64,000 bases of DNA from Giardia muris (Eukaryota > Fornicata > Diplomonadida > Hexamitidae), in NCBI GenBank assembly GCA_006247105.1, contig CM016925.1, forward strand, positions 2,542,001 through 2,606,000, read 5' to 3'. Positions 28,601 to 37,100 of the stretch are shown here, piece by piece. Numbering within the stretch: position 1 is the stretch's first letter; each line of letters opens with the position of its first letter. Both the position numbers and the translations under genes were made by a program. The notes below the pieces were generated by a model. That model made no database searches. It worked only from the letters and a program-made list of their open reading frames with translations, and was not told the DNA's origin.

Positions 28601-29055
28601 GTAGTCAGGGTAAGGAGCTGGTTTGCGAACAATGCGAGAGTCGATATCATCTCAAATCTCAGGTTGGTACATGTGAGACTTGTAGTCCTGGGTGTCTTTC
28701 TTGTCATGATCAGAATTCCTGTAGCACTTGTTTGAACCATGACGTCAAGCCTGTCCTTGGGACTTGTGAGTATCAAGTCGGTCAATGTACATTACGTTGT
28801 CAGAGTTGTTTGGGTTACAATGAACAATTCTGTCTCACATGCTCGCCTGGAAACAACCTCAATGATGTGTCGTGGACTTGTATTCCTATCCCTCCTCCAC
28901 TCATCCCAACGTATGGAATCTGTTTGATAGTCATATCAACGATCCTCGTGATCGCTGCCATTATCACCATTCCCATCATCGTCGTGCGCCAACGACGCAA
29001 GAATAAGCGTGCCATGGCCGAGGCGAGTGAGACAAAGACATTAATGACACACTGA
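25678..29055 (+). CDS. Type I surface protein: GLUG repeats plus VSP-like cysteine-rich region
   Basis: About 1125 residues. ATG 25678 is behind TTTTAAAA; an in-frame ATG at 25666 would add four residues. A signal peptide (RTVIFVFFTCLCLSTNALAS) leads into about 700 residues with scattered GLUG-type motifs (VGGLAGVL, VGGVAGIA, AAGGLVGLA, IGGLIGQA, FGGLLGMA), the beta-helix repeat first described in bacterial adhesins and M26 peptidases. From about 770 to 1075 the protein is cysteine-rich with many CxxC pairs (CSVCNGSTCMAC, CPEECSSC, CRLC-like blocks), as in Giardia VSPs and high-cysteine membrane proteins. One membrane helix (about 1080-1103) and a basic tail ending TLMTH follow; the VSP tail CRGKA is absent. 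Many N-x-S/T sites. Partner protein at 48.8 kb. Role: surface coat or adhesion, inferred. Confidence 0.8.
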   Translation: MRTVIFVFFTCLCLSTNALASYDCDTPQQLSSSADFDLFLRTCPSGSASIQTDLYINISAPYPSFSGSLDSENKSIYVILDSNTTTLSLFETFSGSLKNVTFHVTIPSIGWNHKLVGGLAGVLNTTSFEDVTIYTDISGSTNLNPDQSMKYVGGVAGIAYAMPDSLVVSSNILLTLVTATAGGIVGVYLPDVKTNDNHTNTKFLTKNHAVEANITCLYSECVVGLFIGNTTGGVANSVATGMLYVVGNIDSAIAVGGAVGVLGSSLLNISITLSEFLVRQAHQDGTAAGGLVGLATGTFLGSILIDSCSVIIDTANTDSTIFFMGGAIGLAEGVILTRTSIQITDLTASQTIGGLIGQARSSLIAESHVKLGNVKVIGVKRRQVFNRGYSEQYFLAFEPYDNFGGLLGMAFGSTQLLDSMAYVGTLNYTARRQSVFGGLVGIGYDFDTRRCSCAYEHVIFNRSDNVITGIISQDDQAVLTSGGLLGLVLSDGSNFNGLDGSYGIYRRVEIYDFCAPYAANNSIVLGGLLGSATSLFTTRSTPIVISTSYVLMTVEVTEPSECVNNSRFLFGSLFGYDSTNLSFQNTFSRVNLSTNALSFDSYTSADDLVYGIGILGGLSFDEFIDIENSYVNLTAQYVEGLTVAPLSSLQLMVGAYVDNICYSCNRVYVILPVGDIQTAISISVTNSLLEETYDFSFSTYSHWTFLSGVGPYLQYVPMYTPGPRVSFDSWNGDLQVALNMAVFGWDTTHIYMKNQDSTFPLLDMRFLQSCSIPGCSVCNGSTCMACSEPNYLTDSGCVPCPEECSSCTPSYQIYAPVQETDNKTCTYCILARYAPVTDPTDPNYGHCSLYPTCKLDNCLRCNTTDSSRCALCYPGYVLTLKGLCLPCANDCYLCTSTTDCSLCKNASILPISGLCTYTNTCPGTSCIFCTPDNPNICIYCDDQAVGSGADRLKPNQDGICDWSSDRCTIPHCFSCSQGKELVCEQCESRYHLKSQVGTCETCSPGCLSCHDQNSCSTCLNHDVKPVLGTCEYQVGQCTLRCQSCLGYNEQFCLTCSPGNNLNDVSWTCIPIPPPLIPTYGICLIVISTILVIAAIITIPIIVVRQRRKNKRAMAEASETKTLMTH

Positions 29056-29065
29056 AAAAAAGACG

Positions 29066-30613
29066 ATGCAAGTCAGAACCATCGTCCGTTCAATGGCGGA
29101 GAGACCCACCTTCCAAGCCCCCTCAGGTCTCAAAACAGGGCGAACGCCCACCAGAGGCTTCCAATTGGAGACGGAGTACGTCCGAGCGGTTACAGGGGCT
29201 AAGATGAAGAGGATGTTCGCAAAGCCTTTTGTTAGGGCTATGAATGATCATCAGGATGGAGTCTACTTAATTGCTGAACACCCAACGCTCATCTCGGTCG
29301 TCGCCACGGCTAGCGTCGATGGCTCAATGAAGTTATATGATGTCTCTTCTGGACATCTTCTTAGCTCTCTTGATGCACACTCCTCTTGGATCACGGGTGC
29401 CGTTATTCCTGCATGCGCCCCTGAGACCCTCGTGACATGTGGTCGAGATTCACTTCTTCGCTTCTGGAAACTCCCAGAACCTTATCTTCTAACAGGAGAT
29501 TCGATGCATACCACAAACCATCAGATCAATCTTCTCAATAGTATCGTCCTGAACGTCTCTCCATCGCATCTTGCTCATAGCTATGTGGAGCGTCAATTGG
29601 CCTTGGCGACGCCCTTAGGAGTCGACCTTTTCGATCATGAGAGACAGGAACCTTTGTCACGACTGGTCTTTTCAGATGATGGGGTTAGCGATTCTGCCTT
29701 CTCGTATGTACAATTCAACCCTGCCGAGCCACATCTTCTTGGGGCGATTTCGGTGACGAAATGTGTCTTCTTTGATACCCGGGTACGAGACCCGGTATTT
29801 CGGTTCTCGTTATGGAGCAGGCCGACATGTCTCTCCTTCAACCCGTACTATCCCAACGTCTTTGCTATTAGTGCTAACGATGGGAACTGTTATAGCTTCG
29901 ACCTTCGATCCTTCCGATATGATGCGAACCATACTCCGATGGATCGCTTTGTTGGAGCAACAGGCGCGGTCCTATCATGTGCGTTTTCTCCGGATGGGAC
30001 TGTATTAGCGACCGGGTGCTATGACCATGCAATACGTCTCTATAAGGTGCGTACTGTGGGTCCACGTACAACCTTGAAGGAGCGACAAGGTGAAGTCTTC
30101 TTTGCCAACCTGGATACGGCTGGGATGGCAATGGATACAGTTCGAGAGATGGCAGAGGGGGCACAAGCCGACCCCGAGCTTACGAACGTTGCGACACGTA
30201 GGGCACGTCCGAATGCGTTCTATATCCAGCCATACGATACGTACCATAACCGACGAATGCAGCGCGTCTGGGTTGTCCGCTTCACTGGTGATGGCCGTTT
30301 CGTCCTATCTGGCTCGGAAGATGCGAATCTACGGGTTTGGAAGACCTATGCATCTGAGTCGTTAAGAATACTTCGACGTGAGCAAGCAGATGCAATCGAG
30401 TATCGGAACACATTGGTCAACAAGTTCCAGAACACCCCGGAGGTTCAGCATATACTGAAATCACATCTATTGCCGAAGCCGATTCGATCGAAGCAAAGGA
30501 CCCAAGCCATTCACCTTCAAGCGGTACGACGCAAGAGGGATATTAGGGCGAGCGAAAGTGGGCACAAGGCGACTCCAGAATCGGCTCGTGTTGTACGTGA
30601 TGTGGAGAAGTAA
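29066..30613 (+). CDS. Sof1/DCAF13-like WD40 ribosome biogenesis protein
   Basis: 515 residues. Strong match to Sof1, a U3 snoRNP/small-subunit processome WD40 protein needed for 18S rRNA maturation in the nucleolus. Seen: the Sof1 N-terminal signature EYVRAVTGAKMKRMFAKPFV (about 32-51), WD repeats (DGSMKLYD, RDSLLRFW, YDHAIRLY, EDANLRVW) and the Sof1-specific C-terminal helix after the last blade (RILRREQADAIEYRNTLVNKF, then HLLPKPI and a basic tail). Start at 29066, 10 nt after the previous stop, behind GAAAAAAAGACG; an in-frame ATG at 29090 is an alternative. Next gene starts 3 nt after its stop. Confidence 0.9.
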   Translation: MQVRTIVRSMAERPTFQAPSGLKTGRTPTRGFQLETEYVRAVTGAKMKRMFAKPFVRAMNDHQDGVYLIAEHPTLISVVATASVDGSMKLYDVSSGHLLSSLDAHSSWITGAVIPACAPETLVTCGRDSLLRFWKLPEPYLLTGDSMHTTNHQINLLNSIVLNVSPSHLAHSYVERQLALATPLGVDLFDHERQEPLSRLVFSDDGVSDSAFSYVQFNPAEPHLLGAISVTKCVFFDTRVRDPVFRFSLWSRPTCLSFNPYYPNVFAISANDGNCYSFDLRSFRYDANHTPMDRFVGATGAVLSCAFSPDGTVLATGCYDHAIRLYKVRTVGPRTTLKERQGEVFFANLDTAGMAMDTVREMAEGAQADPELTNVATRRARPNAFYIQPYDTYHNRRMQRVWVVRFTGDGRFVLSGSEDANLRVWKTYASESLRILRREQADAIEYRNTLVNKFQNTPEVQHILKSHLLPKPIRSKQRTQAIHLQAVRRKRDIRASESGHKATPESARVVRDVEK

Positions 30614-30616
30614 AAC

Positions 30617-31855
30617 ATGCTTTTTCTACTTCACTTCTTTTCATGTATGTGCATCAAGGTTGCCTTCCTAGCCGATATCCAATACGAGTCGCAATATAGT
30701 CCATTAAGTAACCCAAAGGAAGGGTGTCATGTCCCAATAAACACCGATTCTGGGGAAATACACCCTTATGGACAATACCTTTGTGGTTCAACCTCCTCGC
30801 TCTTGGACTCAATGATAAAGACTCTGAAGCAAGAGTTACGGAAGGATGATGTCATCTTCATACTTGGGGACTCCATCATTGGTGAGTTCAATCATCAGGA
30901 TCATTATCGCATTCTTCATGAACTACATCGAAAACTTTCCTCACATTTCAAAGGACATACTTATCCAGTGCTTGGTGGTACTGATTTACATCCAGATGCA
31001 TTGGTTAGTCTATTAGCCTTCAGGAAGCATTTGAAATATTTTGCTGATGCCATATCCATCCCTAAGAGCATTCGAAGTACCTTCTTGAAGGGTGGATTCT
31101 ATTCCTTCACGCAGGCAGATGTGGTGTTCATCACCATCAACACCCTTATCTATTCTCCAGGCTTCTTAGATGATGAGGATGATCCTTTAGGACAAATAGC
31201 ATATCTTCAAAAGCAATTAGAACATGCTCGTGCGTCTAAACAACATGCAATAATCGTTCAATACGATCCTATAATGATATCCTTGCATACCGGTACCTAT
31301 TCCTTACCTTCTCATCGTTCTCAACAGCTTTTTAAAGTATATCGGGATTACGTTGATGTAATACGAAACGTTCATGCAGCCCACTATCATCGTGATGAAT
31401 TCAAGCTCATACATTCTACAGAAGATAATGGAATCCCTATGTTCATCCTTCCTTCTGTGAGCCCTTTAAGACTAACAAACCCGGCGTTCAGAATAGTCAC
31501 TTTAGGACCAATCGGTGACATCCTTGATTATGATCAGTTCTATTTCATGCTTGCGAAGGCCTCACAAATATCAAACCCACGATTTCATAAGCAATACACC
31601 TTTAGTGAGTCCTATGGTGCTGCCATTTCCGCCAGTGCTGGTGTTGAACAGACTCGACAGGTTGCATATGCACAAGGCTGGTGTACCTTTACCTCCATGA
31701 AGTACCTTCTCTGGGCACTCGAAAGAGATACCGAGCTATGGAGTACCTTCTGGTCACATAGCACAGCCCTCTATTACGATCGCATGCAGGATCAGATCTG
31801 TGCGGTACGAACACTTGATAGTGCGCGCTTCCGCTCCTGTATAAACGCTCAATGA
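30617..31855 (+). CDS. Sphingomyelinase/endopolyphosphatase-like phosphoesterase with degenerate metal site
   Basis: 412 residues with a probable signal peptide (MLFLLHFFSCMCI). The layout follows acid sphingomyelinase-like calcineurin phosphoesterases: a first Asp motif, then CHVP and YGQYLCGSTSSLL (as in CxxP...YG..CDSP), then ILGDS, GHTYPVLGGTD and AHYHRDEF. Compared with the family consensus, DxH is DIQ, GNHD is GGTD, and the GHxPP His is replaced (VQYDPI). The GD Asp and the final HxH survive. At least three dinuclear-metal ligands are therefore missing and hydrolysis is doubtful. It may be a lumenal binding protein or act with an altered mechanism. The gene starts 3 nt after Sof1; the upstream stop sits in AGTAAAA, which may be the Sof1 poly(A) signal. 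Confidence 0.7.
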   Translation: MLFLLHFFSCMCIKVAFLADIQYESQYSPLSNPKEGCHVPINTDSGEIHPYGQYLCGSTSSLLDSMIKTLKQELRKDDVIFILGDSIIGEFNHQDHYRILHELHRKLSSHFKGHTYPVLGGTDLHPDALVSLLAFRKHLKYFADAISIPKSIRSTFLKGGFYSFTQADVVFITINTLIYSPGFLDDEDDPLGQIAYLQKQLEHARASKQHAIIVQYDPIMISLHTGTYSLPSHRSQQLFKVYRDYVDVIRNVHAAHYHRDEFKLIHSTEDNGIPMFILPSVSPLRLTNPAFRIVTLGPIGDILDYDQFYFMLAKASQISNPRFHKQYTFSESYGAAISASAGVEQTRQVAYAQGWCTFTSMKYLLWALERDTELWSTFWSHSTALYYDRMQDQICAVRTLDSARFRSCINAQ

Positions 31856-31957
31856 AGTAGAACTCCAAGTAAAGTGATATGATTCCGTAGACCTAGATAT
31901 TACCATGGCTATTCAACTGGCTTTCATTATGTTAGACCATGATATTAGAAAATAAAA

Positions 31958-33130
31958 ATGCTGATGACAGAATCGTCCCCATCCTCAGCGGCGGCAACAC
32001 ATAGGATTAACAACTGCATCGGACGCATGTCAACCCTCATGGAGGGGACCTTTGCCGAAGAAGAGGAGCGATGGTCACGCCAGGATAAGTTACGTCATGA
32101 ACTTCGTCTTAAGCACAAGGCATCCACTCTTCGACGTCTTGATCTTCAAAGGCGTTCGGGGCAGCATTATACCGAGAGTCAGGTCCGGATAGCAACGACC
32201 CTACCCACCTCCCAGAGTGAGCTTCCAAGCCTTGTGCGCCGCTCGTTGCGCAACGGGGAGTACGCATATCATGGGAAGAACTGCTCCGTCCAGGAGCTGC
32301 GGCATTGTCGTTGCAAGATGGACTCCTCCCTTCTTGACGAGGTTCAAGAGTGCGTTCACGTTCCTATCAAAAGACCCGAACTCACACAAAAGGTAACCAC
32401 CGACGATCTGTGTCGTAGTAACGCACACGCCGTGGAGATGCTCGCCGGCTTGGCCGCACGTACGTTCAGTCCGGCTGATATGCAGCTTTTGATCAGCGAA
32501 GAGCTTAAAAGTGGTGCAGGGAGCACAGTACGTGCGGGGATCCGCCATAACACTGTGACAGAGAAGGGTAGCTCTCTTAGGAAGATGGCTGAGTGTCCAC
32601 TCTCCATGAGTCTTATCAGACAACCAGCAGCGAGTAAGAACTCACGAACCGCATCTCGCCCGTTATCAGTCTCAACCTTCTCACGTTCACCTCTTTGTTC
32701 GCGAGGGAAAGGGGAGACTCCTGCCGGTACGTTATCAGTTAGTCTTACGAACTTCAGTCCTGGTCCTTGTGACATCCTCCCTTCATCAGTCGGTTATCGG
32801 GATGCCTTATCTCTTCCTCAGATGCTTCGGTGTGTACGGTTGGCGCAAGAACAGTCCCTGGCTGAAAGCACCATCACTGACGATATATCAAATCCATCTT
32901 CAACGAAGACGCACTTCCAACCTCTTCCTATTGCAAGGGTATGTCCGGAGAAGCCAACCGTGAAGTTTTCGGAACAAGGATTCTTCCGAGTCGGGGTGAA
33001 CGACGCTAGAATCGCGTCTCCAAATGGGACATCCGAATCTCATGATGAAACGGTAGGTAGTAACAACCTGAGTAGGAACGCCTTCGATTTGGATGAGGAT
33101 TACTCCGATAGTCTGGACGATACCTTATGA
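31958..33130 (+). CDS. Unknown basic, Ser-rich, probably disordered protein
   Basis: 390 residues, not recognised. Start supported by AATAAAAATG. Residues about 25-65 form a highly charged helix (EEEERWSRQDKLRHELRLKH). The rest is rich in Ser, Thr, Arg and Pro with no clear fold, and the C-terminus is acidic (DLDEDYSDSLDD). The C-rich segment around residue 110 (KNCSVQELRHCRCKMD) has three Cys but no zinc pattern I can name. No signal peptide or membrane segment. Convergent with adenylate kinase, 29 nt between stops. Confidence 0.7.
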   Translation: MLMTESSPSSAAATHRINNCIGRMSTLMEGTFAEEEERWSRQDKLRHELRLKHKASTLRRLDLQRRSGQHYTESQVRIATTLPTSQSELPSLVRRSLRNGEYAYHGKNCSVQELRHCRCKMDSSLLDEVQECVHVPIKRPELTQKVTTDDLCRSNAHAVEMLAGLAARTFSPADMQLLISEELKSGAGSTVRAGIRHNTVTEKGSSLRKMAECPLSMSLIRQPAASKNSRTASRPLSVSTFSRSPLCSRGKGETPAGTLSVSLTNFSPGPCDILPSSVGYRDALSLPQMLRCVRLAQEQSLAESTITDDISNPSSTKTHFQPLPIARVCPEKPTVKFSEQGFFRVGVNDARIASPNGTSESHDETVGSNNLSRNAFDLDEDYSDSLDDTL

Positions 33131-33159
33131 GCATTTACACTCGAGATCGACAACCTAAC

Positions 33160-33735
33160 TCACATCACGTCGAAGTGATATCTTCTTAGCGTAGATAGGA
33201 TGGATTCATAACATTCGTCGACGTCTCCGGTCGCATCCAACCGCTCGATATAGAAGTTGTGCTTCTGGTAGATACTGAGTCCGGGTTCAACTTGCTCATC
33301 TGCATGAGCTTGACGATCACGTATATTCTGCGGTGTATCATCGACACGGCTTTCCGTCTGCGTTCGGCGTAGTACCCGCTCGGCCGCCACGCTCTTCGGG
33401 ACGTCTAGACAGATCGTTAGGTCGGGTTTTCCTATGTTCCGGACGTAACATTCAGCCTGTTCCGCAGAGCGCGGAAAGCCATCAATGATCACGTTCTGCC
33501 CGCTCATCATCCTTAGCCCGTGCTTGATGATCTCGACACATAGCTCTGCGGGGAGTACCTTCCCGCCCTCGAGTAGTTTCTCACAGGTACGACCGAGCTC
33601 GGTTTGTTGTGCGATCTCTTGGCGGACGAAGTCTCCGATATAGAACTTCGTCCACCGGCTCTGCTCGCTCACTAGTCGATTGATGGCAGTCGTCTTTCCC
33701 GCACCGGGCAGTCCAAGGAAGTGAATGATAGGCAT
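33160..33735 (-). CDS. Adenylate kinase family nucleoside monophosphate kinase
   Basis: 191 residues from ATG 33735. Transfers phosphate from ATP to a nucleoside monophosphate. Seen: P-loop GLPGAGKTT (8-16), YIGDFVRQE (NMP-binding), IDGFPRSAEQ (Walker B region) and RVLRRTQTESRVDDTPQNIRDR (short LID, catalytic Arg). The short LID matches cytosolic AK1/UMP-CMP kinase rather than the long bacterial/mitochondrial type. The usual GKGT is GKTT here. Substrate (AMP or UMP/CMP) is not decided by sequence alone. Shares a 10-bp start region with Trm112. Confidence 0.9.
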   Translation of the reverse strand: MPIIHFLGLPGAGKTTAINRLVSEQSRWTKFYIGDFVRQEIAQQTELGRTCEKLLEGGKVLPAELCVEIIKHGLRMMSGQNVIIDGFPRSAEQAECYVRNIGKPDLTICLDVPKSVAAERVLRRTQTESRVDDTPQNIRDRQAHADEQVEPGLSIYQKHNFYIERLDATGDVDECYESILSTLRRYHFDVM

Positions 33736-33745
33736 TTTCAAAACA
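33736..33745. promoter_or_regulatory. 10-bp shared divergent start region
   Basis: TTTCAAAACA is the only DNA between the adenylate kinase start (minus, 33735) and the Trm112 start (plus, 33746). It gives an A-rich lead to the plus gene and, read on the minus strand, a TTTTGAAA lead to the kinase. Confidence 0.55.
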
Positions 33746-34123
33746 ATGCGTATCTTTCTGTTATCCACCCTCGCATGCCCGCTCCCCGAGTGCTGCACGT
33801 CTGGTGACGGATTCGACCTCCAAGTGGAGGACTATTTCGAAGACCACGAGCCGGAGTTCAACCTGGACATCGTCCGGCAGCTCGCACTTCGTATTAACTA
33901 TACAACGCTTTATTCCATGATCGGTGAACAGTTCTCGGACCTCCCCCCGGAGCTTCCCGAGCGAGCTGAGGATGATATGCACTTTCTGGCCATGTTCGGG
34001 CAGATCCTTTATTCATATGATATCATCCAAGGATCCTTAGTATGCCGACATTGTGGGTGTAACTTCCAAATCAAGGATGGGATCCCTCACATGAGGATGC
34101 CAGAAGAGCAAGACGACGAATGA
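33746..34123 (+). CDS. Trm112-like methyltransferase activator
   Basis: 125 residues. Small zinc-ribbon protein that stabilises and activates tRNA, rRNA and eRF1 methyltransferases (Trm9, Trm11, Bud23 and Mtq2 in yeast). The N-terminal MRIFLLSTLACPLPEC and C-terminal VCRHCGCNFQIKDGIPHM are the two halves of the zinc-binding fold, with the typical GIP-x-M end. The helical insert between them (about 35-90) also fits the eukaryotic form. The acidic tail EEQDDE is unremarkable. Its stop is 1 nt from the stop of the convergent 1455-residue surface protein. Confidence 0.88.
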   Translation: MRIFLLSTLACPLPECCTSGDGFDLQVEDYFEDHEPEFNLDIVRQLALRINYTTLYSMIGEQFSDLPPELPERAEDDMHFLAMFGQILYSYDIIQGSLVCRHCGCNFQIKDGIPHMRMPEEQDDE

Positions 34124-34124
34124 A

Positions 34125-37100
34125 TCAAATGATTGTCGACTCGTCATAGTAGCTTGATATGAGCATAGTCCTACCTGGTGAGTTAGAATTATGCGAAGAC
34201 AATCGGGTATATTTCCCCTTCTTGTTAATGATGCACCTAGCAATTCCTAGGGCTCCTCCACCGATGAGGACTGTAACGGCTGCAACGCCCAACGATATCC
34301 CAACCATTTGTCCAGTGGTGAATCCACCTCTGGTATTTGGAACACAATGCGGTCCAGATGATGAGAACCCATCAGGACATGTGCATACATATGCCGTATC
34401 TACAAGGGTACAGTCCCCAAACCCACTGCATATGTCTTTTTCGCCCACACAGGCCTTTGGTACGCACCCATGACCATCAGTTAGAGTATATCCTTCGTTA
34501 CAGATACAGCTTCCATAGTCAGTACAGGCTCCATTCCCACCGCAGACGCCATTGGAGCTTGATTTGCTTGGGAAGCAGCCTACAGGATGACAATGCTGTG
34601 TCACTGGATCTGTTTGGTAACCATCATGACACTGACAAGTCCCTGTAGTCCCAGTGCGATGTGCGCATATGCCTCGACCATTACAGATGTGATTGGGATT
34701 CGAGGGGTCTAGTGGCCCTGTTGTATTTGTAAAGCACTCTGGGAAAAGGCAAAGATTGTTGGCCAGTTTCGCCGCTCCATGTTCGCAAATGCAAGTTCTC
34801 TCCTCCGGATCGCAGGTCCCTAAGTGATTACAGATGCTTTGCCGTCCGGTCGCAGGATCAACCAAGGCGCAAAGCGGGCGCTGGCACCAACCGTCACGAA
34901 CAATGAAGTGTATGTCTGTGCATCGACACTTGAATTCCATGCTATCCTCATTGTATATGCACTGACCCTTCTCTCCACAATTATTGACACAGGTATTCTG
35001 GACACATGCCCCAGTGGGGGACAAGGAATAGCCAGTATCACAAGTGGAACAAAATTGTCCTGCGTATCCTTGATCACAAACGCATGCACTCCCACTGCAT
35101 GTTCCATGGCCGGTGCATACTTCCTTCATCCCTTGTGTGAGACAGTTCTGATCAACGCAGATGTGCACTCGCCCATCGCCACCGATAATGGTCTCGTATC
35201 CCTTATTGCACTGGCAATACGTCTTAGTATCCTCTATGAAAGCACCACAAGAGCCATGTCCATTACATTCCTGCTGAACACCAGACACATCAGTCATACA
35301 CTCCTGACGAATACACCTGTTAGGTGCGAAAAGGTAGTACCCCTCCTTACAGATACAACGCGATTGGTTGCCATTCTGATTAATATAACAGTCTCCTGCT
35401 GCAGGACCGCCACAGACCAGTTTCTCCCCCGATACCTCGGCGATGCAAACGTTCGGAATGCAGAGATGGTCTAATTGTGTATAAGTATTTGACGGTCCGT
35501 AAGGGCATTGACAATAGTACTTCTCATACCCAGATAGACCAGCTTTCGTTGAGAGAGTTCCCAGCCCACCACAAGGTCTCCGGCTCCCGGAGCTATCGTA
35601 TGCAAAGCATAACTCGCTAATACATTCGTTTGTTCCATTGCTCAAGTAATGATCAATACATCTGCATCCTGAAGAGGTACATTGTCCGACGCCATTGCAC
35701 ATCTCGTTAATGAACCCACTGGTCGAGACACACATTTTAGGCACACAAGTAGTAACAGTGGTCCCCATGACGGTCATACTTACGGACTGTGCAATACTAG
35801 AGTTGCACTTACAGGTGGGAGCGTTATTATAGTCGACCCCACACTTTCCATGTCCACCACACTCACGATACTTACCATTGTACTCACTCACACACGCCTT
35901 CGGGAAGCAAGACTTGTCTGCAGCCATCTTATCGGGCGTGCAAAGGCACCCCGTGGTCGCGTCGCATGCAGAAAGCTTATCGTCATTGCAGTACTTATTA
36001 TCGGATACACAAATTGGGAGTGCACAAAAAGGGGCGGTGCTAAGGGTCGTGTATCCAGGATTACATGTGCACGCCCCAGCAGTGACGTCGCACTTTCCGG
36101 CACCGTAGAAGCCACACTCCTGATACGTTGTACGCTGGTTATAATACAGTTGGGCTGAACAATTTTGATGCGTACAATGCGGCCCAAATGGAAGTCCTTC
36201 GCGGCAGGTACAGCCGTAGGAGCCTAGAACCGGGTTGTAAAGACAGTCCCCACGTCCCGAACAGATAGCTCCTTCGTCACTAACCTCAGCTCCGGCTGCG
36301 ACGCAAAGCTCGCTAATACAGGTCCCATTGTACTTGTGGAAGCCGGGTGCACAAGAGCAAGTCCAATCTCCATTCTCTTCGATGCAAGTACCAGCTCCAG
36401 GTCCACCACAGACTACCGTTCCACTCGTATACTCAGTAATACACTTCGTTGATACGCATGTGCCATTTGACGAGTAAAAGCCCTCATCGCACTCACAACG
36501 CCAATCGGATTGATGAGGAACGCATTGGCCATGACCTCCACAGATACTATCACCGTCTGGGGATTGACAAAGCTTGGCGACACACGTCTTGAGGGTATCG
36601 CTCCAGGCTGCATTGGGGCCGCACACGCAACGGTATTGACCTTGTTCATCAAGCAAGCAATCACCAACACCACCACAGAAGTTTGTGTAACTATCTCCTT
36701 GAGAGGTACGGCAAGCAGAATTGAAGCAGGTGGAAGTAACGTGAGTGCTTCCGTCGAAGTATGCGGTTTCAAAGCCGTTAGGACAAGTGCATTCGCCAGT
36801 TGGCATCGAGGTTGTGTTGCAAACATCTTCAACGTTAACTAGCTCGTAGTCGGTACGACCCTGAACAAACCCACAAAGGAGACGAAGGTGTGGATCTGCT
36901 TGACTCGCGTGGACACAGCCACGAGGTGCCATGGTAGTGGCGTTATAGGCTGCAACGTTAATCTTATCATCAGCTCTAGCTGCACAATAATATCGAGGAT
37001 TTGCCGTGGTACCAAATGCATCACATTGACCAACGTCATTACACTCCTTGTCTTCATTCATACACTCGATGGATATGCGTCGTCCATTAATCTCCTTACT

